Position numbers and translations under genes: made by a program
In this document: one piece after another, positions 26,374 through 38,858 of the stretch
Numbering within the stretch: the first letter of the stretch is position 1
Layout: each line of letters opens with the position of its first letter
The notes under the pieces: generated by a model
Databases searched by the model: none
What the model saw: the letters and a program-made list of their open reading frames with translations, nothing else
What the model was told of the DNA's origin: nothing
DNA from: Ammoniphilus oxalaticus
Lineage (GTDB): Bacteria > Bacillota > Bacilli > Aneurinibacillales > RAOX-1
NCBI RefSeq assembly: GCF_003609605.1
Contig: NZ_MCHY01000008.1
Coordinates: 248,001-312,000, forward strand
DNA: 64,000 bases
Direction: 5' to 3'

Positions 26374-27369
26374 TTGGCATTGAAAGAGGAATCCACTAAA
26401 GTTCAATTAAAAGATACAAAAACGGGGATTGCCTTGTTCGGTCCCCAGGATAGTTTTTTAAAGTTAATCGAACAATCATTCCCTATTAGGCTAACATCTC
26501 GCGGTGAGGAGATCACGTTATTTGGACCCGAGCCAGATGTAAAAGTCGTTAAAGAACTGCTCAACGCATTGATCGCGCTCGTTGAAAGAGGAATCCAATT
26601 AACGTTGCGGGATATTCATTACGCAATGGATCTAGCTAAAAAAGGAATGGTTGTCGAATTTGTAGAATTATTTGATGAGCAAATTGCGATTACAGCGAAG
26701 GGGAAACCGATTCGGGCAAAGACGATCGGCCAGAGACAATATATAACGGCTATTAAAAAGAATGACATCGTATTTGGAATTGGACCTGCTGGAACAGGAA
26801 AAACATATTTAGCTGTCGTCTTGGCGGTGTCCGCCTTAAAAAATGGTTTTGTGAAAAAAGTAGCGCTAACGCGACCGGCAGTTGAAGCCGGGGAAAATTT
26901 GGGCTTTTTGCCCGGTGACCTGCAGGAAAAAGTTGATCCTTACCTTCGCCCGCTTTATGATGCTTTACATGATGTTTTAGGCTTAGAGACCGTTGGCAGG
27001 ATGATGGAAAGAGGAATCATTGAAATCGCGCCGCTCGCTTATATGCGTGGAAGAACGTTAGAGGACTCTTTTGTGATTCTCGATGAAGCGCAAAATACGA
27101 CGCCAGAACAAATGAAGATGTTTTTGACGCGTCTTGGCTTTGGGTCAAAGATGGTCATTACTGGTGATGTGACTCAAATTGACCTTCCGCGCGGGAAGCG
27201 TTCAGGGTTAAAAGAAGCGGAACGCATTTTAAATGGAGTGGAAGGCATTTATATGATGCATATGAGTGAAGCAGATGTCGTCAGGCATCCACTTGTGCAT
27301 CGGGTGATACAAGCCTATGCGAAACATGAAGAGGAAAGGCGAGAAGAGGAGCCGATCAGGAAATCGTAA
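26374..27369 (+). CDS. phoH: PhoH family ATPase
   Basis: PhoH-like P-loop protein of 331 residues, related to the helicase core and linked to RNA metabolism. The N-terminal KH-like region is followed by the ATPase core with Walker A GPAGTGKTYLAV (about 147), ALTRPAVEAGENLGFLPGD, Walker B VILDEAQNTTPEQMKMFLTR, and the MVITGDVTQIDLP motif. The TTG start at 26374 is preceded by AGAAGGAG. It lies between yqfD and pgpH as in Bacillus. Confidence 0.95.
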   Translation: MALKEESTKVQLKDTKTGIALFGPQDSFLKLIEQSFPIRLTSRGEEITLFGPEPDVKVVKELLNALIALVERGIQLTLRDIHYAMDLAKKGMVVEFVELFDEQIAITAKGKPIRAKTIGQRQYITAIKKNDIVFGIGPAGTGKTYLAVVLAVSALKNGFVKKVALTRPAVEAGENLGFLPGDLQEKVDPYLRPLYDALHDVLGLETVGRMMERGIIEIAPLAYMRGRTLEDSFVILDEAQNTTPEQMKMFLTRLGFGSKMVITGDVTQIDLPRGKRSGLKEAERILNGVEGIYMMHMSEADVVRHPLVHRVIQAYAKHEEERREEEPIRKS

Positions 27370-27399
27370 CGATTCCCTATCTAGAAGGAGTTGCAGGCG

Positions 27400-29529
27400 A
27401 TGAAGAAAAGATTGCTCCAATCCGTTCAGCGCATACCTAATAATTGGAAAACGAGTAGGGCGATGCGAGCCCTGTTGTTTGTTTTATTAGCGATTGCTAT
27501 TTATTTTTTATTACTGGAACATGTTATCCCTAAGACGTACGATTTACAAAGAAATATGATTAGTGATGTGTTAGTAACGGCTCCAATGGAAGTTGAAGAC
27601 ACAGAATCGACCAAAAAACTTCAAGGTGATGCCATCAAAGCGGTTAGTCCGATTTATACGATGGATGAACGGATCATTGCTAATCAGTTGAAAGTGCTGG
27701 ATCAAATTTTCCGTGATGTGACAGATGTGAAATTAAAGCGGGAAGAAGAGTCTGCGCTAACAAACTCAAGTGAACAACAGCAGGATAAGGAGAAATTAAA
27801 AGAGCTTGTTCCTTATAATTTTTCAGACGAAACGTACCAAACGTTGTTAAAGCAAACACCCGAATCGTTAGCGACGATGAAGGCGATTTCCAGAAATATT
27901 GTTTCGTCGATTATGTTGGAGGGCTTTAGATCAGGTGAAGAAGTAAAGGTAAAGGATCGAGTGACTGAACAGTTGACGACGAGCGAACTTGAAAGCCGGA
28001 TGGTTCAAGCGATTCGAGAGGTTGCGCTTGCAACTGTAGTGCCAAATATTGTGTTTGATGAACAGGCGACTGAGCAAGCGAAGGACCGAGTCGCTCGTTC
28101 TGTAAAACCCGTTATTATCCACAAGGGCGAAATTCTTGTTGGCGAAGGCGAATATATTACAGATGAAATTTATAGAAAACTTGGCGTTGCGGGGCTATTA
28201 ACCCACAATCCAAATTATTATCCTTATATTGGACTTGCTTTATTTGTTTCGTTAGCCGTTGTTTTCTTTCACCTTTACATCTCTAAAGGCGCCCTTGAGA
28301 TCCGCGTGAACAATACGCAACTGCTTATGTTTATTGTCATCATTTTACTTAATTTGGTCGTTTTAAAAACAGTCAGCTTGGGTAAGGACTTAGAATATTC
28401 TTTCATTGGATTTTTGGCTCCTGTTGCGTTCGGCAGTATGCTGATTGTATTATTTATTGATTATCATCTCGCGTTGTTTGCGGGTGGACTGTTCTCTATT
28501 TGCGCCAGTCTGATGTTTAATTCTTCTAGTGAGTATTTGTTTAATTATGGATACGGTTTTGTCGCCTTAGCTGCTTGCGTAACAGGCGCATATTGCCTTC
28601 ATAATCGAACAAAGAGAAGAAATATTTTGTTAGCGGGATTGTTCGTTGTATTTACAAATATAATTTCAGTTACTTCAATTTATATGTTGTTTTATTCGGT
28701 GAAGTGGGCTGAATTATTTCAGTTGTATGGATTTGCGATCACGAGCGGGTTACTGGCCTCTATTTTGACAATCGGTTTTGTTCCATTTTTGGAATCATCT
28801 TTTGGCATTTTATCTTCCATGAAATTAATCGAATTGTCGAGTCCAAACCAGCCTTTGCTGCGTAGGCTGTTGATGGAGACGCCCGGCACGTATCACCATA
28901 GCATCATGGTTGCTAATCTTTCGGAAGCAGCCGCTGAGGCGATCGGAGCTAATGGTTTACTGGCTCGAGTCGGGGCTTATTATCATGATGTTGGGAAAAT
29001 GAAAAGACCACAATTTTTCATTGAAAATCAAATGGGCGGAGAAAATCCCCATGACAAGCAAGCGCCAACGCTGAGTCGAACCATTATATTGAGTCATACG
29101 GAAGATGGTGTGAAGTTATTGCAAGAATATAACCTCCCAAAACCGATTCAAGATATCGCTGCGCAACATCATGGGACAAGCTTGCTTCGTTTCTTTTATC
29201 ATAAGGCTACACAAGAGGCGACGCGCCCTATTTCGGAAGAAGAATTTCGTTATCCAGGACCGAAACCGCAATTTAAGGAAGCGGCAATCGTTGGGATTTG
29301 CGATAGCGTAGAAGCGGCCGTCCGCTCTTTAGCAAAACCATCACCTGAACAGATCGAAAATTTAGTTCGAAAGATCGTCAAGGATCGGTTAGATGATCGT
29401 CAATTAAGCGAGTGCGACCTTACATTTCTGGAATTGGAGCAAATCACCCAAAGCATTTGCGAAACGTTGAAAGGGATCTTCCATACCCGAATTGAATATC
29501 CTGCTGAAGCTGAGGTGAAACATGCGTGA
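27400..29529 (+). CDS. pgpH: 7TMR-HD cyclic-di-AMP phosphodiesterase PgpH
   Basis: Membrane receptor-type phosphodiesterase that degrades the second messenger c-di-AMP. The 709 residues comprise an N-terminal helix, an extracellular 7TMR-HDED domain (about 45-275), seven membrane helices (about 275-480), and a cytoplasmic HD domain with [37 protein letters not shown] and [13 protein letters not shown] 27400 is preferred over TTG 27391 because AAGGAG ends 9 nt before the ATG. Its stop overlaps ybeY by 4 nt, suggesting coupled translation. Confidence 0.95.
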   Translation: MKKRLLQSVQRIPNNWKTSRAMRALLFVLLAIAIYFLLLEHVIPKTYDLQRNMISDVLVTAPMEVEDTESTKKLQGDAIKAVSPIYTMDERIIANQLKVLDQIFRDVTDVKLKREEESALTNSSEQQQDKEKLKELVPYNFSDETYQTLLKQTPESLATMKAISRNIVSSIMLEGFRSGEEVKVKDRVTEQLTTSELESRMVQAIREVALATVVPNIVFDEQATEQAKDRVARSVKPVIIHKGEILVGEGEYITDEIYRKLGVAGLLTHNPNYYPYIGLALFVSLAVVFFHLYISKGALEIRVNNTQLLMFIVIILLNLVVLKTVSLGKDLEYSFIGFLAPVAFGSMLIVLFIDYHLALFAGGLFSICASLMFNSSSEYLFNYGYGFVALAACVTGAYCLHNRTKRRNILLAGLFVVFTNIISVTSIYMLFYSVKWAELFQLYGFAITSGLLASILTIGFVPFLESSFGILSSMKLIELSSPNQPLLRRLLMETPGTYHHSIMVANLSEAAAEAIGANGLLARVGAYYHDVGKMKRPQFFIENQMGGENPHDKQAPTLSRTIILSHTEDGVKLLQEYNLPKPIQDIAAQHHGTSLLRFFYHKATQEATRPISEEEFRYPGPKPQFKEAAIVGICDSVEAAVRSLAKPSPEQIENLVRKIVKDRLDDRQLSECDLTFLELEQITQSICETLKGIFHTRIEYPAEAEVKHA

Positions 29530-29957
29530 GCTTGCGTATTGAGATTCTAAATGAACAAGAAGAAGAAATTACGGATAAGTTACAAGATCTATTGGTCAAG
29601 CTGTTAAATCAAGCTGCAGAAATAGAAGGAGTCGCGGATCAAGAGGTTGCGATTACATTTGTTGGTAATGACCATATTCAACAGATTAACCAACAATTTC
29701 GTCAGATTGATCAACCTACAGATGTTTTGTCTTTTCCTTTAGAGGAAGATGATGCGCTTGGAGATATTATTATTTCTGTAAAGAAAGCAAAGGAACAAGC
29801 GCAGGCTTATCAGCACTCTTTTGAGCGAGAGATTGGATTTTTGGCTGTGCATGGATTTCTTCATCTGTTAGGATATGATCATGAAACAGAGCAAGAGGAG
29901 CAGGTTATGTTCGCCCGTCAAGAAGAAATTTTACAAAAAGCTCGGTTAATTCGTTAA
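29526..29957 (+). CDS. ybeY: Endoribonuclease YbeY
   Basis: Zinc-dependent RNase for 16S rRNA 3'-end maturation and ribosome quality control. The signature [16 protein letters not shown] carries the H-x3-H-x5-H metal site (about 110-120), and [11 protein letters not shown] is the other conserved block. The 143 residues are typical. The GTG start at 29526 overlaps the pgpH stop. Confidence 0.95.
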   Translation: MSLRIEILNEQEEEITDKLQDLLVKLLNQAAEIEGVADQEVAITFVGNDHIQQINQQFRQIDQPTDVLSFPLEEDDALGDIIISVKKAKEQAQAYQHSFEREIGFLAVHGFLHLLGYDHETEQEEQVMFARQEEILQKARLIR

Positions 29958-29970
29958 GGGTGTGAATCAA

Positions 29971-31665
<1,695 letters not shown>

Positions 31666-31824
31666 GGCGGATGGGAATTATTCCTAGGGATACGATTTGA
31701 AAATAGGGCCAATCTAATCTTAATAGGGTAACCTAGCTACATTAATCCTAGGTAGGTTATTCTTTTACGCTCTGTGATTTGGATCAGTCCATTTCAATTC
31801 TCTCCCGAAAGGATGATACGGAAA

Positions 31825-31965
31825 ATGCAACATATTTCTTGGAATTTATTTAGCGCGACAGGGAACGTTGACGCCTATCTTCTTTACAAGGATTATCAAC
31901 GAGCAGATATTGAGCGGGACGATGAGTCGGAATTATCCATGCATCCGGAGGGGCAAGAAAGTTAG
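31825..31965 (+). CDS. yqzL: YqzL-like small protein
   Basis: Small protein of 46 residues beginning MQHISWNLFSATGNVDAYLL, with the W-x-LF-x-x-TGNxDxYLL pattern of the YqzL family that sits between era and recO in Bacillus. The C-terminus is acidic. The frame opens earlier (GTG 31774, ATG 31813), but ATG 31825 gives the family length. The ribosome site is modest (AAAGG 12 nt upstream). Function is unknown. Confidence 0.8.
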   Translation: MQHISWNLFSATGNVDAYLLYKDYQRADIERDDESELSMHPEGQES

Positions 31966-31995
31966 GATTAGAGGCCCTGAAAGCGAGGGGCAGAC

Positions 31996-32811
31996 TTGTT
32001 AGGTAGAGCGGAAGGAATTGTTTTACGAACGCAAGATTATGGAGAGGGCAATAAGATAATTACTGTTTTCACATTAGAATTGGGCAAAATAGGAGTGATG
32101 GCTAGAGGGGCTCGTAAAACGAAAAGTCGATTTGGCGCCATTACACAACCTTTTATTCATGCCCTTTTCTTTTTTCATATGGGGACAACCGGATTAGCCT
32201 CTTTGAATCAAGCTGATTTAATTCAATCATTTACATCGATTAGAGGGGATTTATATAAAACTTCATATGCGGGTTATATGACAGAATTGACAGATCGTTT
32301 TTGTGAAGATCGCCAAAGTAACCCAGTTTTATTTCGATTGCTTCTGGAATCTTTAAAGCAAATCGAGCAAGGGAAAGACGAAGAAATTATAACGCGAATT
32401 TTTGAAATTAAAATTTTGTCAATGTATGGTTTTAAACCGATTTTAAACAATTGCGTAATCTGCCAAAATGGCCGTGAGCCGTGGTTTTTTAGTGTTCAAG
32501 AAGGGGGAATCGTTTGTGACTCCTGCCGTCGCAGGGATCCTTACGCTTTTTTATTACCCGAAAATATTGCGAGGTTATTGTATACCTTTCAAACGATGGA
32601 TATAGCTCAATTGGGCGAAATTAAAATTAGAGAAACGACCCGATCACTGTTGAAACGAGTGACCTATGAATTTATTGACGCGCACACAGGCGTCCGCCTT
32701 AAGACGAGAAGATTTTTGGAACAACTGGACGCATTAGAACAGTATATCCCGAGAAAGGAGCGTCAGCATGGAGATGCAACAGATGCAAGTGGATCCGGAA
32801 GCGATTGTTGA
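31996..32811 (+). CDS. recO: DNA repair protein RecO
   Basis: RecO acts with RecF and RecR to load RecA on SSB-coated gaps. The protein has 271 residues: an N-terminal OB fold (AEGIVLRTQDYGEGNKIITV, GKIGVMARGARKTKSRFG), a central helical part, and a zinc-finger-like CVICQNG ... CDSC motif (about 153-182). The TTG start at 31996 follows GAGGGGCAG. The last 44 bp overlap the next gene. Confidence 0.95.
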   Translation: MLGRAEGIVLRTQDYGEGNKIITVFTLELGKIGVMARGARKTKSRFGAITQPFIHALFFFHMGTTGLASLNQADLIQSFTSIRGDLYKTSYAGYMTELTDRFCEDRQSNPVLFRLLLESLKQIEQGKDEEIITRIFEIKILSMYGFKPILNNCVICQNGREPWFFSVQEGGIVCDSCRRRDPYAFLLPENIARLLYTFQTMDIAQLGEIKIRETTRSLLKRVTYEFIDAHTGVRLKTRRFLEQLDALEQYIPRKERQHGDATDASGSGSDC

Positions 32812-33079
32812 AAAATTATCGCCTGATCGTGGCGATCGAGCTGGAACAAGGCAAAAAGTATTTAATGCAAGCGGAAAAGACGTTTTTCGGCTCGTAAAAG
32901 AACTAACGCAATTGTCCAATGTGATTCGGATATCTATCTGGCATAAGCAACGCAACCTTGCTAAAATCCCTGTTGTTTACGGAGGGCTGGCGGCCATTTT
33001 TTTTCCGTTTATTTCTTTATTCTCGATGATTTCTTTGTTAGCGTTAGATTGTAGAATTATCGTAGAGAAAAGAAGCTAG
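32768..33079 (+). CDS. DUF4342-like small membrane protein
   Basis: 103 residues. The first half is soluble with RLVKELTQLSNVIRISIW. A hydrophobic stretch (about 65-93, IPVVYGGLAAIFFPFISLFSMISLLALD) resembles the DUF4342 pattern of a short RNA/ligand-like region plus membrane hairpin. AAAGGAG lies 7 nt before ATG 32768, so the 44-bp overlap with recO looks real and points to coupled translation. Bacillus has glyQ-glyS at this place; here this gene occupies it. Function is unknown. Confidence 0.6.
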   Translation: MEMQQMQVDPEAIVEKLSPDRGDRAGTRQKVFNASGKDVFRLVKELTQLSNVIRISIWHKQRNLAKIPVVYGGLAAIFFPFISLFSMISLLALDCRIIVEKRS

Positions 33080-33108
33080 CTATTATCTCATGATCTTCCG
33101 CCGTTTGT

Positions 33109-33152
33109 AAAAGGACATTCACTGTAAAGCAGAGGGATGTCCTTCTTTGTTT
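33109..33152 (+). terminator. Terminator of the recO transcript
   Basis: AAAGGACAT (33110-33118) pairs with ATGTCCTT (33137-33144), followed by CTTTGTTTT. It marks the end of the long era-recO unit before the ccpN promoter. Confidence 0.7.
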
Positions 33153-33160
33153 TCCACTGA

Positions 33161-33189
33161 TTGACAATCAATAACTCATTCGCTATTGT
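33161..33189 (+). promoter_or_regulatory. SigA-type promoter of ccpN
   Basis: TTGACA (33161-33166), 17-bp spacer, TATTGT (33184-33189), about 80 bp upstream of the ccpN start. Confidence 0.65.
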
Positions 33190-33269
33190 TTGATAGTGAA
33201 TATAGGTCGCTTTGAACGTACATATAATTGAAATTATCAAATCGGTTTTTTTATTTTATGGTAAGGGTG

Positions 33270-33926
33270 GTGAGCATTATCGAGCTGACAAAGCGGCAGG
33301 ATTTAATTATAGAGATTGTAAAGGATGAGGGTCCGATTACAGGAGAAAAAATTGCCGAGAAGTTAAATCTAACTCGAGCTACTTTGCGCCCCGATCTAGC
33401 CATCCTAACAATGGCCGGTTTTTTAGAAGCCAGGCCTCGAGTCGGATATTTTTATTCCGGAAAAAGTGGCCCACAGCTATTAAGCAATTTGGCGAGAAAA
33501 AAAGTGGTGAAAGACTATAAGGTGCTGCCTGTTATCATAAAAGAGGCATCTTCCGTATATGATGCCGTTTGCGCGTTGTTTTTAGAAGACGTTGGAACGT
33601 TGTATGTGGTCAATAACAAAGGATACTTAGCGGGTGTTGTTTCGAGAAAAGATCTTTTGCGGGCAATGCTTGGCAAACAGAAGATTGAGGATGTGCCTGT
33701 CAATATTATTATGACAAGAATGCCGAATATCGTGACCTGTTCCCCCGAAGATAGCATTTTCGATGTAGCTAAAAAATTAATCGATTATCAGATCGATTCG
33801 ATCCCTGTTGTGAAGGAAGCGCTAGATGATGATAAGTCGGTATTTGAAGTTGTTGGAAGAGTGACGAAAACGACAATTACAAAAGCTTATGTAGAGTTAG
33901 CGAGTGGACAATCGGAGAGGAGTTAA
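33270..33926 (+). CDS. ccpN: CcpN-like transcriptional repressor with CBS domains
   Basis: Regulator of gluconeogenic genes (gapB, pckA) in Bacillus. The N-terminal winged helix ([40 protein letters not shown]) is followed by two CBS domains (about 75-205), which sense adenine nucleotides. The start is GTG 33270, after TAAGGGTG. The open frame extends back to 33228, but the longer leader is absent from the family. The product is 218 residues. The PPDK regulator follows 2 bp downstream, the same pairing as B. subtilis ccpN-yqfL. Confidence 0.93.
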   Translation: MSIIELTKRQDLIIEIVKDEGPITGEKIAEKLNLTRATLRPDLAILTMAGFLEARPRVGYFYSGKSGPQLLSNLARKKVVKDYKVLPVIIKEASSVYDAVCALFLEDVGTLYVVNNKGYLAGVVSRKDLLRAMLGKQKIEDVPVNIIMTRMPNIVTCSPEDSIFDVAKKLIDYQIDSIPVVKEALDDDKSVFEVVGRVTKTTITKAYVELASGQSERS

Positions 33927-33928
33927 GA

Positions 33929-34780
33929 ATGTGGAAAAAGGAGGGGAATCCTATTTTTAGCGATGAGGTTATGGTGTTCATTGTATCAGATTCTGTCGGT
34001 GAAACTGCGGAAGCTGTCGTCAAGGCAGTTGCAAGTCAATTTGAGGGACGAACAGTCGAAATTAGAAAGTTCCCCTATATTGAAGATGAAGAAACGATCA
34101 AAGATGTTGTCCTTGCCGCGAAAGAATCGCGGGCCATCATCGCTCTCACACTCGTTGTTCCTAAGTTAAGAGATTTTTTATACAAATTGGCAAAAGAGCG
34201 AGGTGTGACGGTAATTGACATTATGTCACCGATGATTGCGGCGATGGAACAGTTAGTTGGGAAAAGGTCGCTTAACCAACCTGGTCTTGTTCGCCAACTA
34301 GATGAAGAATATTTTAAAAAGGTGGAGGCGATTGAGTTTGCGGTTAAGTATGATGATGGACGAGATCCGCGCGGATTGCTTCGAGCTGATGTCGTATTAG
34401 TAGGCGTATCCCGAACTTCGAAGACCCCGCTTTCTATGTATTTAGCTAATCGTCGCTATAAAGTCGCTAATGTGCCGCTTGTGCCGGAAGTTGATCCGCC
34501 AGAGGAGCTGTATCAAATACCTAAAAAGAAGGTAATCGGATTAACGATTAGTCCGGATCAATTGAATATGATTCGCAGGGAAAGACTGAAAGCATTGGGG
34601 TTAACATCCCAAGCAAACTATGCAAGCCTGGAGCGGATCATGCAGGAACTTGAGTTTGCTGAAAAAGTGATGAAGAAAGTGGGCTGTCCGACGATTAATG
34701 TGACGAATAAAGCAGTGGAGGAGATCGCAAGTCTGATTCTTGATCTTACAGGCGGGAAAGAGCAAACAGAAGCGCAATAA
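33929..34780 (+). CDS. Pyruvate, phosphate dikinase regulatory protein (YqfL/PpsR-like)
   Basis: Bifunctional serine/threonine kinase and Pi-dependent phosphorylase (DUF299) that switches PPDK or PEP synthase off and on with ADP. It has [20 protein letters not shown] at the N-terminus and the P-loop [16 protein letters not shown] at about 153-168. [10 protein letters not shown] and a GLTISPDQL segment follow. The 283 residues are typical. Joint position with ccpN links both to control of the pyruvate/PEP node. Confidence 0.92.
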   Translation: MWKKEGNPIFSDEVMVFIVSDSVGETAEAVVKAVASQFEGRTVEIRKFPYIEDEETIKDVVLAAKESRAIIALTLVVPKLRDFLYKLAKERGVTVIDIMSPMIAAMEQLVGKRSLNQPGLVRQLDEEYFKKVEAIEFAVKYDDGRDPRGLLRADVVLVGVSRTSKTPLSMYLANRRYKVANVPLVPEVDPPEELYQIPKKKVIGLTISPDQLNMIRRERLKALGLTSQANYASLERIMQELEFAEKVMKKVGCPTINVTNKAVEEIASLILDLTGGKEQTEAQ

Positions 34781-34783
34781 TAA

Positions 34784-34818
34784 AAAAAGTTCTCGTTACG
34801 GAGAACTTTTTGCTTTTT
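34784..34818 (+). terminator. Rho-independent terminator after the PPDK regulator
   Basis: AAAAAGTTCTC (34784-34794), 6-base loop, GAGAACTTTTT (34801-34811), then GCTTTTTT. Confidence 0.9.
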
Positions 34819-35063
34819 TAAGCAGGAAAAACGAAAGAAATCTCGTATATATATAAGTAGGAGGAATAAAAACTATTATAGCATATTTTTTAATTGGTGG
34901 GTTGATAATGAAACAAATACCTATGAAATCATTTCGACAAAAAACGAGATTCATTTGTAGTTACTAAATCTAATATCAGTCACCTCTGAATTACGTTAAG
35001 GCGTAATGGAATGACTAAATATTTCAAGGGTTAAATGGCACTCTATGAAATGGGTTGAGCGGG

Positions 35064-35516
35064 ATGAAAATTTATATTGACGCAGATGCGTGCCCAGTGA
35101 AGTCCATCTGCGCGGATGTAGCTTCTAATTACGGAATTAGATCCGTTTTTATTTGTTCGGTCGCTAGCCATTTCGCCTTAAAAGGAAGATGGATTGAAAC
35201 CATTACAGTGGATCAAGGATTTCAATCTGCTGACCTTTATATTGCTAATCGAGTGAAAGCAGGCGACATTGTCATAACCGATGATTACGGTCTTGCTTGT
35301 ATGGCGCTCAGTCGAGGCTGTTTAGCGTTAAGTTTTAGAGGTAAGGAATATACTAAGCATAATATTGAACTGTTGTTAATGAATCGTCACGTGAACTACA
35401 AGGCGCGGCGAGCCGGTAAGCGGCCAAAAGGCCCTAAACCGCTATCAGCTGAAGAAAGAGCGCGCTTTCAAAAAACGTTAGAGAAAATCATTGAAAAAAA
35501 AGAAGGAGATTGTTGA
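35064..35516 (+). CDS. yqxD: UPF0178/DUF188 family protein YqxD
   Basis: YaiI/YqxD family, a PIN-like fold with no established activity. The N-terminal MKIYIDADACPVKSI, central DIVITDDYGLACMALSRG and basic HVNYKARRAGKRPKGPKPL tail define the family. ATG 35064 (150 residues) is chosen over TTG 35055 from family starts; the ribosome site (GAGCGGG) is weak. The 245-bp region before it shows no gene. It precedes dnaG, as in Bacillus. Confidence 0.9.
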   Translation: MKIYIDADACPVKSICADVASNYGIRSVFICSVASHFALKGRWIETITVDQGFQSADLYIANRVKAGDIVITDDYGLACMALSRGCLALSFRGKEYTKHNIELLLMNRHVNYKARRAGKRPKGPKPLSAEERARFQKTLEKIIEKKEGDC

Positions 35517-35655
35517 AATTTGACGAATCATCTTTACAGAACAACTTTACATTGTTTTTCGGTTATCGTCATTTATCATACAATCAACATTCTCAGCTCT
35601 GTGACAAAAATGCATCCCCAATTGATTTTGGGGGAGACGGGTAGGGGAATAATAT

Positions 35656-37491
35656 ATGACTGCCGCAAGGTTCCCTGAAGAATGGCTAGACCAAGTCAGA
35701 AATTCATTTAATATTGTTGATTTTATTGGTCAATATGTCCAACTTCGGAAAAGCGGTCGAAGCTTTATGGGTCTTTGTCCGTTTCACTCGGAGAAAACGC
35801 CATCCTTTTCTGTCCTAGAAGAAAAGCAAATATTTCATTGTTTTGGTTGCAGTGAGGGCGGGAATTTATTTACATTTCTAATGAAGCTGGAAGAACTGAC
35901 GTTTCCGGAGGCAGTTATCCATTTAGCGGACAGCGCGGGAATTCGTTTGCCCGAGGGCTATCTCCAAAATCGCATGGAGACGGAACAGCAGCAATCGAAA
36001 CAGCGTATGTTTAGCGCCTATGAGTTAGTTGTAAAGCTGTATCACTATCTTTTGTTTAAGACGGACTATGGCAAAGCAGCGAGGCGGTATTTAAGCGAGC
36101 GCGGCATTGATCAAGAGACGGCAGAACAATTTCAAATTGGCTATGCTCCAGATAGTTGGGAGTTTGTCACTGATTTTTTTGAAAAGCGGGATTACGATCA
36201 TTCACTTTTGCAACAAGCAGGCTTACTTGGAAAAAGAGAATACGATCAAAAACCGTTTGATCTGTTTCGAAATCGATTGATGTTTCCGATTGCTGATACG
36301 CAAGGAAGAGTCATTGCGTTCGGCGGACGAATTCTCGGAGATGAGCAGCCGAAATATATAAATAGCCCTGAACATCAACTTTTTAATAAAAGCCACATCT
36401 TGTTTAATTTTTACCGTTCCCGTCGGGAAATTAGAAAGAAGCGTCAAGCGGTTCTATTTGAAGGTTATATGGATGCGATCGCTGCTTGGCAGGCAGGCGT
36501 CCACAATGGCGTTGCTTCGCTAGGAACCTCCTTAACAGAAACGCAAGCGACGTTGCTGAAGAGAAACGCGGATCAAGTCATTATTTGTTATGACGCTGAT
36601 TCAGCAGGGATTGACGCTGCGATGAAAGCCGCTGAGGTCCTCCTTTCTGTTAACTGTCAAGTGAAAGTGGTATCGCTTGGGGAAGGGCTAGATCCTGACG
36701 ATTATATCCAACGTTATGGCGCGACAAAGTTTCAATTGAAAATAGAAGAAGCCGCCACAGTGACTTCTTTTAAGATGGAATATTTGCGAAAACAGTTCGA
36801 CCTGTCCGATGAAGCTCAAAGAATGAACTATATTCAAGCGGCGCTTGAACAAATCGCATCATTGCCAAACGCCGTCGAACGCGATCACTATTTGCGTTTT
36901 TTGTCTGAGGAATTCAACTATTCGTTGGATGCCTTAAAGCAAGAGCAAAGAAAAATTTATTTTCAGCAAAAAAAGGCCGGTAACAGGGATAAAGTGGCAG
37001 GGAAATGGAATAATAGTATAAATAATGGAACTCATGTGCCTGTCAGGTCGTTATTACCCGCTTATCATAATGCGGAAAAAAAACTTATTTCTTTAATGCT
37101 TCATGATGAAAAATGGGCAGAAGATATTATGCAAAGGGTTGGCGGAAATTTTAACGTGGATGAATTTGCTGCTTTAGCAGCCCACTTGTATAGCTTTTAT
37201 TCGGTGGGAAATACATCCAATCCTAGCAAATTTATATCTGAATTAGAAGATGAAAAACTAATTCAGCTTGCTTCACAACTTGCTTTGGAAGGATCGGACG
37301 ATATTACTACGTCTAAGGAGGAGATCTCCGATTATATACATCAAGTCTTAAGTTATCCTGTTTGGAGACAGATTGACAGTCTGAAAGATGAACAAAGGAG
37401 ACTTGAAAAATTGGGTGATAACCTAAAAGCGGCGCAGGTTGGCATCGAAATACACCATTTAATCAAATCGCTGAAGCCGTTATCCACATAA
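35656..37491 (+). CDS. dnaG: DNA primase
   Basis: Synthesises RNA primers at the replication fork. The N-terminal CHC2 zinc motif is CPFHSEKTPSF ... FHCFGCSEGG (about 41-70). The catalytic core with TOPRIM has LFEGYMDAIAAWQAGV and CYDADSAGIDAAM (about 268-325), and the C-terminal helicase-binding domain (about 440-611) contacts DnaC/DnaB. The 611 residues are normal. It starts at ATG 35656. It precedes sigA by 21 bp, the conserved macromolecular synthesis operon. Confidence 0.97.
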   Translation: MTAARFPEEWLDQVRNSFNIVDFIGQYVQLRKSGRSFMGLCPFHSEKTPSFSVLEEKQIFHCFGCSEGGNLFTFLMKLEELTFPEAVIHLADSAGIRLPEGYLQNRMETEQQQSKQRMFSAYELVVKLYHYLLFKTDYGKAARRYLSERGIDQETAEQFQIGYAPDSWEFVTDFFEKRDYDHSLLQQAGLLGKREYDQKPFDLFRNRLMFPIADTQGRVIAFGGRILGDEQPKYINSPEHQLFNKSHILFNFYRSRREIRKKRQAVLFEGYMDAIAAWQAGVHNGVASLGTSLTETQATLLKRNADQVIICYDADSAGIDAAMKAAEVLLSVNCQVKVVSLGEGLDPDDYIQRYGATKFQLKIEEAATVTSFKMEYLRKQFDLSDEAQRMNYIQAALEQIASLPNAVERDHYLRFLSEEFNYSLDALKQEQRKIYFQQKKAGNRDKVAGKWNNSINNGTHVPVRSLLPAYHNAEKKLISLMLHDEKWAEDIMQRVGGNFNVDEFAALAAHLYSFYSVGNTSNPSKFISELEDEKLIQLASQLALEGSDDITTSKEEISDYIHQVLSYPVWRQIDSLKDEQRRLEKLGDNLKAAQVGIEIHHLIKSLKPLST

Positions 37492-37512
37492 AATGAGGAA
37501 GGAGGGAATGCC

Positions 37513-38658
37513 ATGGCAAAGAAAGTAGAAAAGCCAGGTGTTATCACAAAAGAAGCAGAGTCAACTGATTTAACCCTTGAAGAAGTGAAGGAACAGTTAG
37601 TTGAGATAGGAAAAAAACGTGGGGTCCTCACCTACAAAGAGATCATGGAGAAGATGTCTTCATTTGATCAAGATTCCGATCAGATGGACGAATTTTATGA
37701 ATTTCTTGCGGAGCAATCTATTGAACTCATCAACGATTCAGAAGATGATGAGGAAGAGACATCCTCAAAGAAGGAAGAGGAAGAAGAGGAGGAAGTTGAT
37801 CTCACAGATTTATCAGTGCCGCCAGGTGTGAAAATTAATGACCCCGTAAGAATGTATTTAAAAGAAATCGGACGCGTTCCTTTGTTAACAGCGGAAGAAG
37901 AAGTTTCCCTTGCTCAGAAAATCGAGGGTGGGGAAGAAGAAGCAAAAAGACGATTAGCCGAGGCAAACCTTCGCCTAGTTGTAAGTATCGCAAAGCGTTA
38001 TGTTGGAAGAGGAATGTTGTTTTTAGATTTAATTCAAGAAGGAAATATGGGTTTAATTAAAGCCGTCGAAAAGTTCGACTATACAAAAGGTTATAAGTTC
38101 AGCACGTACGCGACTTGGTGGATTCGTCAAGCGATTACGAGAGCGATTGCGGACCAAGCTCGAACCATTCGCATTCCTGTGCACATGGTTGAGACAATTA
38201 ACAAGTTAATACGTGTTTCCCGTCAGTTGTTGCAGGAGTTAGGACGCGAACCAAGTCCTGAGGAAATTGCGGAAAAAATGGATTTAACACCTGAAAGGGT
38301 TAGAGAGATCCTTAAGATTGCCCAGGAACCTGTTTCCCTAGAAACGCCGATTGGCGAAGAAGATGATTCACATTTAGGCGATTTTATCGAGGACCAAGAA
38401 GCGTTGGCACCCTCCGACGCGGCTGCTTATGAGTTGTTGAAGGAGCAATTGGAGGATGTGCTTGATACATTAACCGACAGAGAAGAAAATGTGCTTCGCT
38501 TGCGTTTTGGGTTAGATGATGGCAGAACCCGCACTCTTGAAGAAGTAGGTAAAGTGTTCGGTGTTACGCGTGAAAGAATCCGACAGATTGAAGCGAAGGC
38601 ATTAAGAAAGTTGCGGCACCCTAGCCGAAGTAAAAGACTTAAAGATTTCTTAGAGTAA
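37513..38658 (+). CDS. sigA: RNA polymerase primary sigma factor SigA (RpoD)
   Basis: Housekeeping sigma factor. The 381 residues include an acidic region 1.1 (Glu-rich at about 75-98), region 1.2 ([20 protein letters not shown]), region 2 with [38 protein letters not shown] and [20 protein letters not shown], region 3, and region 4.2 with [23 protein letters not shown] 37513 follows GGAAGGAGGGA. The TTGACA/TATAAT promoters across the window match its specificity. Confidence 0.98.
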   Translation: MAKKVEKPGVITKEAESTDLTLEEVKEQLVEIGKKRGVLTYKEIMEKMSSFDQDSDQMDEFYEFLAEQSIELINDSEDDEEETSSKKEEEEEEEVDLTDLSVPPGVKINDPVRMYLKEIGRVPLLTAEEEVSLAQKIEGGEEEAKRRLAEANLRLVVSIAKRYVGRGMLFLDLIQEGNMGLIKAVEKFDYTKGYKFSTYATWWIRQAITRAIADQARTIRIPVHMVETINKLIRVSRQLLQELGREPSPEEIAEKMDLTPERVREILKIAQEPVSLETPIGEEDDSHLGDFIEDQEALAPSDAAAYELLKEQLEDVLDTLTDREENVLRLRFGLDDGRTRTLEEVGKVFGVTRERIRQIEAKALRKLRHPSRSKRLKDFLE

Positions 38659-38670
38659 ACTATAAACCAA

Positions 38671-38718
38671 GAAAGCCTGTTGTTGCGTGAAAATGTGACG
38701 CGGGTTTTCTTTTTTTTA
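38671..38718 (+). terminator. Terminator after sigA
   Basis: GAAAGCCTG (38671-38679) pairs with CGGGTTTTC (38701-38709) through G-U pairs, with a run of nine T residues after it. Confidence 0.75.
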
Positions 38719-38858
38719 TTGTTTAAAAGTAATTTCTCAGTAAAGGGCCTGTTAATCTTTATCTTTTTTATTATTTTATCGGTTTTGAAATGACAATGCA
38801 AATAAACTCTGGAAAATAAATTAATAGAGCGCGAGTCATAGTTCCCTCTTTCAATTTG

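Noticed and set aside
34819-35063. A 19-codon frame and a 6-bp inverted repeat before yqxD
   Set aside because: Too short and AT-rich to support a gene or regulatory claim.
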